This document shows positions 26,192 to 32,572 of a stretch of DNA of 64,000 nucleotides, piece after piece. Each line of letters opens with the position of its first letter. Position 1 is the stretch's first letter. The notes under the pieces were generated by a model. The model was not told the origin of the DNA. It ran no database searches and saw nothing but the letters and a program-made list of their open reading frames with translations. The position numbers were made by a program, and so were the translations under genes. The DNA is taken from NCBI GenBank assembly GCA_965247475.1, contig OZ252016.1, forward strand, positions 1,736,001 through 1,800,000. The letters are read 5' to 3'. This DNA comes from G965247475 sp965247475 (GTDB taxonomy: Bacteria; Chloroflexota; UBA11872).

Positions 26192-26974
26192 TCAGGGTCG
26201 ATCGACCGGGCGGGAGCGCAGACGGCGAAATCGCGGCCGGGCGCGGATGCCCATCCAGATTTGCGCGAGCCAGGCAAACCGCCAGCGCCAGCCCCCGTAC
26301 AGCACGTCCGAGCGGTCGTGCTCCAGCGCGTGGACGACCGACGCGACGAACTCGTCGGGCGGGAACCGGCGGCGGCCGCTGGCGCCGGCAGCAAGCCGCC
26401 CCATCTCCGTGTCCACCAGCGGCGGGTAGGCGGAAAGGACACGGATGCCGGAGTCCCGCAGCTCGAACCGGAGGCATTCGGTGAACCCGTTCAGACCCCA
26501 TTTGGAAGCGGCGTAGCCGCTGGAGAACGGCCCGGCGCCCAGACCCGCCGACGACAGCAGGTTGACGATCGCGCCGTCGCCCCGCGCGCGCATCTCGCCG
26601 AGCAGCGCACGGGTGAGCGCGACCGGCGCCACCAGGTTGACCTGGAACTGCTCGCGGATCGACTCGTCGGTCATGTCCACCAGCTCGGCCAGCACCAGCA
26701 CGGCGGCGTTGTTGACCAGGATGTTGGGCGCGTCGCCGCCGGCCAGTAGGTCGCGCGCAAGCCGGGCGGGCTCGTTCGGGTCGGCGAGGTCGGCGGGCCG
26801 CACGACCGCCCGCTGCCCGAGCGATTCGATCTCGACCCCGACGGCCTCGAGGCCGGGCCGATCGCGGGCGACCAGGGTCAGGCGGCAGCCGCGGGCCGCG
26901 AGCCCAAGGGCCAGGGCGCGCCCGATGCCGCGCGACGCGCCGGTGACGAGCGCATGCGTTCCGGCCAGCTGCAT
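26192..26974 (-). CDS. Short-chain dehydrogenase/reductase
   Basis: A classical SDR of 260 residues: the cofactor motif TGASRGIG is at 11-18, NNAA near 88-91, Ser141 in the catalytic strand and YAASK at 154-158. An Arg after the first Gly-rich turn and LVARD suggest NADP(H) preference, as inference. Start ATG 26974 (MQLAGTHALVTG) is where homologues begin; the frame upstream runs into repeat sequence. The C-terminal WRWRFAWLAQIWMGIRARPRF is hydrophobic and basic, as in membrane-associated SDRs of lipid metabolism. The substrate cannot be told. Confidence 0.85.
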   Translation of the reverse strand: MQLAGTHALVTGASRGIGRALALGLAARGCRLTLVARDRPGLEAVGVEIESLGQRAVVRPADLADPNEPARLARDLLAGGDAPNILVNNAAVLVLAELVDMTDESIREQFQVNLVAPVALTRALLGEMRARGDGAIVNLLSSAGLGAGPFSSGYAASKWGLNGFTECLRFELRDSGIRVLSAYPPLVDTEMGRLAAGASGRRRFPPDEFVASVVHALEHDRSDVLYGGWRWRFAWLAQIWMGIRARPRFRRLRSRPVDRP

Positions 26975-27029
26975 GCGACGGATTGTGGAGCAAGCGGCGC
27001 GCGTAGACCAGGGGCGGGGTCGGGGATCT

Positions 27030-27180
27030 GCCTGGATTCCCGCAGTGGCAGCGAATCGCCGCGATCCCGTACGGACGTCCCTTGTGGCCGCCCGCTCCAA
27101 GGCAAGACGCCCGCACCCAGGGCCTCTCCGCTGAGGGAGAAAGAATGGACCTGGATTCCGGCGTCCGCCGGAATGACGGA
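27030..27180. repeat. Dispersed repeat B, copy 2 (composite)
   Basis: It begins with CCTGGATTCCCGCAGTGGCAGCGAAT and ends with GGACCTGGATTCCGGCGTCCGCCGGAATGACGG-like sequence, parts of which recur in the other B copies. A middle piece (CGTACGGACGTCCCTTGTGG) resembles the GGGCGCCCCTTGTGGGCGCC start of the 113-bp element at 29.6 and 30.05 kb. It therefore looks like a mosaic of two repeat families. Confidence 0.5.
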
Positions 27181-27219
27181 CTGGCGACGGCCGGGCGCGG
27201 GCGACGAGGGTACGCGCGG

Positions 27220-27247
27220 TTGACGCCCACGACCCCCGATCTATGAT
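27220..27247 (+). promoter_or_regulatory. Strong sigma-70 promoter upstream of the GNAT leader
   Basis: TTGACG (27220-27225) and TATGAT (27242-27247) are separated by 16 bases, the best match to a consensus promoter seen in the window. Transcription should start near 27253-27255, giving a leader of about 218 nt before the GNAT start codon. Confidence 0.7.
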
Positions 27248-27294
27248 CGGGCCTGTTGGGTTTCGCAGAGCAACGACCGGAGCCCGAGCGGCCA

Positions 27295-27378
27295 ATGCGT
27301 CCACGACGAAAAGGCTACCTGCTGGCGGGGAGAATCGCCGTACAGCGGGAGGAGTGTGCCCTGAGACGTAACTGCTAG
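27295..27378 (+). CDS. Candidate 27-codon leader peptide upstream of the GNAT gene
   Basis: Within the leader RNA, ATG at 27295 opens a frame that stops with TAG at 27376-27378. The peptide starts MRPRRKGYLLAGR and ends ALRRNC, so it is strongly basic. Its stop codon falls in the loop of the last hairpin, 19 bases before the intrinsic terminator. That geometry suits ribosome-mediated attenuation, as in leaders of macrolide or lincosamide resistance genes. The ribosome site is weak (GGAG 12 bases upstream), so translation is uncertain. Confidence 0.35.
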   Translation: MRPRRKGYLLAGRIAVQREECALRRNC

Positions 27379-27396
27379 ACAGTCACCAACCAGCCG

Positions 27397-27438
27397 CCGC
27401 GGATTCGGGCACCCCGCCCAGACGATCCGCGGTTTTTT
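27397..27438 (+). terminator. Intrinsic terminator between leader and GNAT gene
   Basis: CCGCGGAT (27397-27404) and ATCCGCGG (27425-27432) form an 8-bp stem directly followed by six T (27433-27438). The 20-base loop holds a second small hairpin GGGC-ACCCC-GCCC. It lies after the promoter and only 34 bases before the GNAT start codon, so it either ends a small RNA or works as an attenuator. Confidence 0.8.
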
Positions 27439-27472
27439 GTTGCCATGTGCCCACCAGAAGGAAGGCCCCGCG

Positions 27473-28489
27473 ATGACAGCCCACAAGCCAAATGACGACC
27501 TCGAGCTCCCGGACGCTCCGGACATTCCCGGTCTGACGTTTCGCCGCTTTCGGGGCGAGGCGGACTTCGCCCTCATGGCGGCCATTGCGGTGAGCTGCAA
27601 CCGGGCCGATGGCATCGACTGGTTCGTGACCGCACGTGATCTCGCCTCCGAGTTCGCGCGGATGCCCGAGTCGGACCCTCGACGAGACGTGTTGATCGCG
27701 GAGATCGCGGGCGAGCCGATCGGCTGCATCCGGCTTTCCTGCTGGCGCGAGTACGAGGGCGACCGCATCTACGCGACGGAAGGGCACCCGCTGCCCGCCT
27801 GGCGGCGGCGCGGCATCGGTACCGTCCTGCTGCGCGCGAGCGAGCGGCGGGCGCGGCAGGTCGCGGCCGCACATCCGCCGGACGACGCGCGCTTCCTCGA
27901 GGCCATGTGGTCGGATTCCGAGCCTTCGCGACGCTCGCTGCTCGAAGCCGAGGGCTACGGGCCGACGACGCGTTCCGCGCGGATGGTTCGCCCGGATCTG
28001 GAGGACATCCCCGAGGCGCCGCTGCCCCCGGGGCTGGAGGTTCGACCGGTCAGACCCGAGCACTACCGCGCGATCTGGGACGCGGGCGTTGACGCGACCC
28101 GGGATTACCTGGGTGGCGGTCCACTGAGCGAGGCCGACTACGAGCAACTCCTCGAGCAGCGCACGTTCGATCCAGCGCTCTGGAAGATCGCGTGGGATGG
28201 CGGCCAGGTCGTCGGGCAGGTGCGGTCGTTCATCGATCCGCAGGAAAACGCCGTCCTCGATCGCACGCGCGGATACACCGAGGAGATCTCCGTACGGCCT
28301 CCGTGGCGGCGTCGCGGGCTCGCCCGCGCGCTGCTGGTCCAGAGCCTGCACGAACTCAAACGCCGAGGCATGATCGAGGCCGCGTTAGGCGTCCAAATGG
28401 ACGGCAGGCACGGCGCGCTGCGGCTCTACCAGAGCGTTGGATTCCAGGTTATGCGGGTCGGTACGGCCGCGCGAAAGCGAATGGATTAG
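27473..28489 (+). CDS. Tandem GNAT-domain N-acetyltransferase
   Basis: The 338-residue product holds two GNAT folds. The first (about 15-175) has the acetyl-CoA motif AWRRRGIGTVLLRASERRA; the second (about 185-335) has PWRRRGLARALLVQSLHELKRRG and ends with YQSVGFQVMRVGTAARKRM. Two-domain GNATs include mycothiol synthase and several antibiotic acetyltransferases; the substrate is not known. ATG 27473 has a good AAGGAAGG 7 bases upstream. The promoter, structured leader and terminator upstream imply conditional expression. Confidence 0.83.
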   Translation: MTAHKPNDDLELPDAPDIPGLTFRRFRGEADFALMAAIAVSCNRADGIDWFVTARDLASEFARMPESDPRRDVLIAEIAGEPIGCIRLSCWREYEGDRIYATEGHPLPAWRRRGIGTVLLRASERRARQVAAAHPPDDARFLEAMWSDSEPSRRSLLEAEGYGPTTRSARMVRPDLEDIPEAPLPPGLEVRPVRPEHYRAIWDAGVDATRDYLGGGPLSEADYEQLLEQRTFDPALWKIAWDGGQVVGQVRSFIDPQENAVLDRTRGYTEEISVRPPWRRRGLARALLVQSLHELKRRGMIEAALGVQMDGRHGALRLYQSVGFQVMRVGTAARKRMD

Positions 28490-28620
28490 TGCCGTCGCTT
28501 CAGAGCGTCCAGTCCCACTGGGGTCCCCGGCCGGTGCCGGCGAGCGTGCCGCTCTCTGTCGGGCACGGGGAGAAGGTCGGCCCGGCCGGCGTCAGTTTGG
28601 GAGCGGCGGTTAAACCTCGG

Positions 28621-28732
28621 TCATTCCGGGCTTGACCCGGCATCCAGGCGGGGTCTCATACGTGTCGAGGTGGACCTGGATTCCGGTCCCGTATCCAGTA
28701 AGCGGCAGGCTGTGCGCCAACCGGAATGACAG
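28621..28732. repeat. Dispersed repeat B, copy 3
   Basis: It begins TCATTCCGGGCTTGACCCGG and ends CCGGAATGAC, with the inverted CCTGGATTCCGG core between. By eye it is the closest relative of the copy at 26056-26160: both carry GTATCCAGTA and GGCAGGCTGTGCGCC in the same order. Confidence 0.65.
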
Positions 28733-28817
28733 ACGGGGTTCGGAATGGTGGGCAGCGGCCTCGATCGCGCTCAGGCCGACTGTAGGGAAAGCTGCGCGCC
28801 GCATGGCAAGAGGCGGG

Positions 28818-28832
28818 TATGATCTCTTAGAG
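28818..28832 (+). promoter_or_regulatory. -10 box and overlapping inverted repeat for vapBC
   Basis: TATGAT (28818-28823) fits a -10 element, though no good -35 is visible. Directly after it CTCT-T-AGAG (28824-28832) forms a short inverted repeat. AbrB-type antitoxins bind such palindromes to repress their own operon, so it is a plausible operator; this is inference from position. Confidence 0.4.
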
Positions 28833-28854
28833 CAGTAATTCATACGGAGACATC

Positions 28855-29067
28855 ATGCGCATCTCCGAGCGAGGCCAAATCACCATCCCCAAGCGGCTGA
28901 GGGACCGCTTCGGGATGAACCACGACGTCGAAGTCGAGATCACTCCCACCGAGCACGGTCTGCTGATTCAGAAACGGACGGCGGCGAAACACCCGGTGGA
29001 GCGCGTCTACGCGATCCTCGGCGGTGGGAACACCGACGATTACATCGAGGCGATCCGTGGACGATGA
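28855..29067 (+). CDS. vapB: AbrB/MazE-family antitoxin (VapB-like)
   Basis: The 70-residue product begins MRISERGQITIPKRLRDRFG, the swapped-hairpin DNA-binding fold of AbrB/SpoVT antitoxins. Its C-terminal half (KHPVERVYAILGGGNTDDYI) would wrap the toxin. GGAGA lies about 6 bases before the ATG. Its stop overlaps the PIN-toxin start (ATGA), the usual coupling that makes antitoxin first. Confidence 0.88.
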   Translation: MRISERGQITIPKRLRDRFGMNHDVEVEITPTEHGLLIQKRTAAKHPVERVYAILGGGNTDDYIEAIRGR

Positions 29068-29459
29068 TCACCGCCGTTGACACGAGCGTCTTGCTGGATG
29101 TGTTTCTGGCCGACAAGGATCACGGACCCCAGTCCAGGGAGCGGCTGCGCCGCGCCTACGACAGGGGAGCGATCCTCATATGCCCCATCGTCTATGCGGA
29201 GCTCGTGCCGGCATTCGATGACCGGGCCGCGCTCGACCAGGCGCTGCGGGAGATCAGCGCGTCACACTCCCCCATCGACGCGGCCATCGCCTACGACGCG
29301 GGCCTGCGCTGGAGGCGCTACCGCCAGGCCGGCGGACCGCGGGAACGCATCATCTCCGACTTCTTGATCGGCGCCCACGCCGCAGCGTCGTCCGACGCTT
29401 TTCTCACGCGCGACCGCGGCTTCTACGCAACGTACTTCCCGGAGCTGACGCAACACTGA
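29064..29459 (+). CDS. vapC: PIN-domain ribonuclease toxin (VapC-like)
   Basis: VapC toxins are Mg-dependent RNases that cut tRNA or rRNA. The 131-residue product shows the acidic active-site residues of a PIN domain: Asp6 in AVDTSVLLD, Glu46 in VYAELVPA, Asp99 in IISDFLIG and Asp117 in FLTRDRGFY. It is paired with the AbrB-type antitoxin by a 4-bp overlap. Both genes look intact. Confidence 0.9.
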   Translation: MITAVDTSVLLDVFLADKDHGPQSRERLRRAYDRGAILICPIVYAELVPAFDDRAALDQALREISASHSPIDAAIAYDAGLRWRRYRQAGGPRERIISDFLIGAHAAASSDAFLTRDRGFYATYFPELTQH

Positions 29460-29544
29460 GCGCCGCGTCCGGCTCTCGCTCAGCATCAGGGCGGAGGCCG
29501 GGCTGGCAGCGGGCGCTTGAAATCCCGTGACTCCCAACACAGAT

Positions 29545-29615
29545 ACTCCGGGCTTGACCCGGAATCCAGGCGGGGTCTCATGCGTCTGGCGCGGGCCTGG
29601 ATTCCCGCAGTGCCG
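29545..29615. repeat. Dispersed repeat B, copy 4 (short)
   Basis: It reads CTCCGGGCTTGACCCGGAAT, then CCAGGCGGGGTCTCATGCGT and GGCCTGGATTCCCGCAGTG, matching the left halves of the other B copies. It directly abuts the 113-bp element. Confidence 0.6.
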
Positions 29616-29633
29616 ACGAATGGTCGCGATCGC

Positions 29634-29746
29634 GTAGGGGCGCCCCTTGTGGGCGCCCAGGGGTCAATCGATCAGGAGCCGGGAACCCAACGGGCGATCA
29701 GGCGGGAGAATCAGCACAGGGCAACCACAAGGGTTGCCCCTACGGG
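29634..29746. repeat. 113-bp repeat C, copy 1, with terminal inverted repeats
   Basis: The element begins GTAGGGGC and ends GCCCCTAC-GGG, so 8-bp terminal inverted repeats bound it. Inside are GGGGCGCCCC and GGGCGCCC palindromes on the left and a perfect hairpin GGGCAACC-ACAA-GGGTTGCCC on the right. Copy 2 at 30052-30164 differs at only two positions by eye. This looks like a BIME/REP or MITE-type element, and the adjacent Y1 transposase is the natural candidate to mobilise it. Confidence 0.8.
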
Positions 29747-29775
29747 GGTGGGGATGAACACCCATTGCGTCTCAA

Positions 29776-30414
29776 TTGGATCGGCCTAAACCTCGCGATC
29801 AACGGCGCCGTCCGCTCCGACTGAAGAGCTACGACTACGCCCAGGCCGGCGTCTATTTCGTGACTATCGTCGTGCAGGGGCGGTCGTGTCTGTTCGGCGA
29901 GGTGGCGGGCGAGGACATGCGATTGAACGGGGCCGGGCAAATGGCGCGCAGGGTCTGGCAGGCGTTGCCCCGCCGGTTCCCAACCATCGATCTGGACACG
30001 TTCGTGGTCATGCCAAACCACATTCACGGAATCATTGGGATCGACACCTCCGTAGGGGCGCCCCTTGTGGGCGCCCAGGGGTCAGTCGATCAGGGGCCGG
30101 GAACCCAACGGGCGATCAGGCGGGAGAATCAGCACAGGGCAACCACAAGGGTTGCCCCTACGGGAGGCGGGCGGTACGTGTTGGGGGATGTGGTCGGTGC
30201 CTACAAGTCTTTGGCCACGGTGGAATATGTACGGGGCGTCGAAGGGCTGGGATGGCCGCCGTTCCATGGGCGTTTGTGGCAGCGGAACTACTACGAGCAC
30301 ATCGTGCGAAATGACGAGTCTCTCAGGCGCATTCGACGGTATGTGCTCGACAACCCGGCGCGGTGGTCCTTCGACCGCGAGAATCCGCTGGCCGTGAAGC
30401 CGGAGGACTTGTGA
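29776..30414 (+). CDS. REP-associated Y1 transposase (RAYT) with an in-frame repeat insertion
   Basis: The 212-residue product is an IS200/IS605-type Y1 transposase of the REP-associated group. LKSYDYAQAGVYFVTIVVQ marks the first strands, MPNHIHGIIG holds the HUH histidines (His82, His84), AYKSLATVE carries the nucleophile Tyr143, and LWQRNYYEHIVRNDESLRRI is the family C-terminal signature. Start TTG 29776 is the only usual start codon after an in-frame stop at 29755. Between His84 and Tyr143, residues 92 to about 131 are encoded by the second 113-bp element, adding about 40 residues without breaking the frame. No flanking inverted ends of a whole insertion sequence are seen, consistent with a domesticated RAYT. 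Activity is uncertain. Confidence 0.85.
   Translation: MDRPKPRDQRRRPLRLKSYDYAQAGVYFVTIVVQGRSCLFGEVAGEDMRLNGAGQMARRVWQALPRRFPTIDLDTFVVMPNHIHGIIGIDTSVGAPLVGAQGSVDQGPGTQRAIRRENQHRATTRVAPTGGGRYVLGDVVGAYKSLATVEYVRGVEGLGWPPFHGRLWQRNYYEHIVRNDESLRRIRRYVLDNPARWSFDRENPLAVKPEDL
30052..30164. repeat. 113-bp repeat C, copy 2, inside the transposase gene
   Basis: It is nearly identical to 29634-29746 (two mismatches by eye: A/G in GTCARTCG and A/G in CAGGRGCC). It has the same GTAGGGGC/GCCCCTAC ends. It lies between the codons for the HUH motif and the catalytic Tyr, in frame, and in the same frame as an open translation of copy 1. Confidence 0.85.
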
Positions 30415-30477
30415 CCACCCGCACCGGCTTCCGGCAGAGGAGGCTCAGTCTCCCCGCCGGGGACGAGCAGTAGGGGC

Positions 30478-30501
30478 GGGGGCGGTTGGCGAACCGCCCC
30501 C
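30478..30501. terminator. Long GC hairpin between convergent genes
   Basis: GGGGGCGGTT-GGCG-AACCGCCCCC forms a 10-bp stem with a 4-base loop, preceded by AGTAGGGGC. It lies between the convergent transposase and DUF4349 genes, so it may end both transcripts although a T-tract is missing. Its lead resembles repeat C and the palindrome at 7202. Confidence 0.45.
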
Positions 30502-30527
30502 ACCTCGGAGGGACCGGGGTCAGGAGA

Positions 30528-32269
30528 CTATTCGGTGTTGGATCTGCGTCTGACGCGGCGGCGGATTCCCCAGACGCCAAGCCCCAGCGTCCCGAGAACG
30601 GCCGCGATCGGGGCCACGACGATGCCGACCGCGATGGCGGCGTCGGCCAGCCAGCGTCCGACCGTCGACAGGGCGCCGACGCTGTCGCGGGCGGTTGTGC
30701 CCGGGCTCCAGACATCACGCTCGGCGAATTCCTCGGGAAGCGCGTCAGGAAGGTCACGACGTTGTTGTCCACATCGGCCCGGTCCTCACCGGCGGAGGAG
30801 ATCGAGGTCTCGGTCTGGAGCCGGCCCGCAGCCTGGTCAACCCGCGCCACGTAGCTCAGATCGCGGGCGCCGCCAGGCAGAATCTCGGGGAAGCTCCAGA
30901 CCACGGCGCGCATGCCGGCGTCATAGCTGCCACCGCCATCGGCGCGCACGAACGTCATGCCCTCCGGCAGACGCTCGACGAGGCGGACATCCCGAGCGTC
31001 GCCGTTGCCCAGGTTCACGAAGCTGAGCCCGTAGGTGATCTCCCGGCCCAGGGGGACGGCCGTCTCACCGTGCTTGGTGACGCTGAGGTCAACGAAGAAC
31101 GGCAGCATGGCCTCGGCCTGGTCCTGATCCGCGTCGCGCACGAGGCTGGGCGTACTCGCGCTAGCGGTCAACTCCATCGTTTCGCCGTCGCCTTCGAGGC
31201 GGGCGTGCAACCACACTTCGCGCGCCTCGCCGGCGGCGAGCCGGTCGATGGACCAGGCCACGCGATGGGTCGCCGGGTCGTACACGCCCGGCGGCGAGGC
31301 CTGCTCGAAGACCATGTCGGGGCTGAGCCGATCATGGATTTCGATCTCGCGGAGCTCCACGGTTCCATCGTTGGCGACCGTGATCGGGAAGGTGACGCTC
31401 TGATGCATAGCGTAGCGGTCGGGCAGGCGGCGCTCGATGCGAAGGTCGGGCGCCGGATGCAGGTAGATCGTGATGGTGGAAAGCGACGTCTGGCTGGCCA
31501 GCACATTGAGCTGCCCCTGGTACACCTCGACCTGCTCGCGCACGGCCCCCAGCTCACGCTGAACGGCCAGCGTGTCCTCGACGGTTTCCGCTCGGCCCAT
31601 GATCTCGAGCAGCTGACGCTCGGTGGCCTGGGCGTTGCGCAGCCGCGACTCCAGGTCCGTGAACTCGGCGGTGACATCGCGCCCGCTCACATCCTCGGCG
31701 ACGACCTCGCTGCCATGCGCGCGGATGCGCTCGATGGTTTCGTCAAAACGATCCACCGGGACGCGCACGGTCAGGGAGCTGACCGCATAGGGATCGTCAC
31801 CGCGGATGTCGGTGTGGGCCATGAAAGCCTGGGGGATGGCGCTGACGAAGCCGCGCAGCACTCGGACGCTTTCGGCCACATCGGCCACGACGATCCCGAT
31901 GGAGGCGGTGCGAATGATGCGCCGTTCGACCGCGGGAACCGATGATCGAGAGGAGCGGGGCTGGGCCGCCGACGCCGCGGTCGCGGTCGCAGCCGTGGGC
32001 GCGGCCGACTGGGTCACGATCTTCTCGACAACCCTCTCGACCTCGACGATCGTCTCGACCGGGACCTCCTTCACAACGATCCTCTCGACCGGGACCTCGA
32101 CGACCTTTTCGGCCATGTCGGCCATGACCTCCCGCTCGACGAGCTGAACGAGCGCCGTCTCACTTTCAACGGCCATGCCCGCCTCGGCTCCCGACGCCTC
32201 GCCGCAGGAGGCGACAAGCAGCGCGGCTAGCGCGGGCACCAGCAATAGCGTTCGTCGGGAACCTGACAT
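30528..32269 (-). CDS. DUF4349 lipoprotein with DUF11-like domains and C-terminal anchor (frameshifted)
   Basis: The start MSGSRRTLLLVPALAALLVASCGEA is a lipoprotein signal with lipobox Cys22. A Val/Glu/Lys-rich stretch follows (about 40-90, for example VERVVEKIVTQ), then a DUF4349 domain (about 110-265, with RRIIRTASIGIVV and LRNAQATERQLLEI coiled coil). Two DUF11-like Ig domains end at DVDNNVVTFLTR. There the frame breaks near 30731-30740. In the original frame the protein runs into Pro/Arg-rich nonsense to a stop at 30323. One frame over it continues sensibly: LPEEFAERDVWSPGTT, a membrane helix AAIAVGIVVAPIAAVLGTLG, a basic RRRVRRR tail and a stop at 30528. A one-base deletion, real or a sequencing error, explains this. 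Function in the envelope is unknown. Confidence 0.75.
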
Positions 32270-32523
32270 CAATCGCTCCCTCGCCTGACGGGTTCAACGG
32301 CGCCGCCCGGGAAGCAGCCGAGCCGCCTCGCGTGAATGCCGTTGGGTCTCAACGCTGGCCGGCACCGATGGGACTCGGGGTCCGTGGACCGCAAGCCCCC
32401 ACGCGACGGCCTCAAGGATACATACGCCGATCGAGCGGGAATCGTTCCCTGTGGCTGGGGAGATTCGCCGCGTGTCGGAATGGCGGGGGCGGCCACGCGC
32501 CGGCCTTGGGGGCATGGGCTTCC

Positions 32524-32572
32524 ATCATTCCCGGCTCGACCCGGAATCCAGGCGGGGCCTCGCGCGTGTGAA
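32524..32572. repeat. Dispersed repeat B, copy 5
   Basis: TCATTCCCGGCTCGACCCGG, then AATCCAGGCGGGGCCTCGCG and CTGGCTTCCGG match the left half of the other B repeats. It lies at the 3' end of the Erm-like reading frame and contributes its last residues (LDSGSSRE). Confidence 0.55.

Larger units (their letters stand above)
27253..27438 (+). ncRNA. Structured leader / small RNA with intrinsic terminator
   Basis: Between a consensus promoter and an intrinsic terminator lies a GC-rich RNA of about 185 nt that folds well by hand. Its 5' end (27253-27259, CUGUUGG) can pair with CCAACCAG at 27386-27393, closing a multi-branch loop. Inside are CGUC-CAC-GACG (27298-27308, flanked by GCC/GGC), a two-part hairpin CCUGCU-GGCG/CGCC-AGCGGG (27318-27349) and ACUG-CUAGA-CAGU (27371-27383). 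It may be a regulatory leader of the downstream acetyltransferase or a stand-alone small RNA. Conserved cores of TPP, cobalamin, SAM and glycine riboswitches, T-box, SRP RNA and tRNA were looked for and not found. The fold was not computed. Confidence 0.5.
28490..28854. other. Intergenic region with repeat B and the vapBC 5' region
   Basis: This 365-bp gap contains dispersed repeat B at about 28621-28732 (listed separately). Its last 60 bases hold the promoter region of the downstream toxin-antitoxin pair. I find no further gene in it. Confidence 0.5.
29460..29775. other. Intergenic region made largely of repeats
   Basis: After about 80 bp of unremarkable sequence, this gap holds a short copy of repeat B (29545-29615) and the first copy of the 113-bp element (29634-29746). 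A frame is open across both, but it merely translates repeats. The transposase start follows 29 bases after the element. Confidence 0.7.

Noticed and set aside
27281..27300. tRNA-Ser-like D-arm sequence (GCCCGAGCGGCCAATG)
   Set aside because: No acceptor stem, anticodon arm or T-loop follows at the right distance.
27253..27438. Known riboswitch, 6S or SRP RNA identity for the GNAT leader
   Set aside because: A CTGAGA string recalls the TPP riboswitch, but its other conserved parts are absent. The SRP core and the long 6S hairpin are absent too. It was kept as an unassigned structured RNA.
29517..29789. 90-residue open frame before the transposase
   Set aside because: It translates repeat B and the 113-bp element; the resemblance to residues 95-131 of the transposase comes from the repeat, not from protein homology.
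29634..30164. CRISPR array
   Set aside because: Only two long repeats about 305 bp apart, one within a gene, with no regular spacers and no cas genes.
30323..30527. C-terminal extension of the DUF4349 protein in the uninterrupted frame
   Set aside because: Composition is that of out-of-frame high-GC translation, and the neighbouring frame encodes a sensible membrane anchor.
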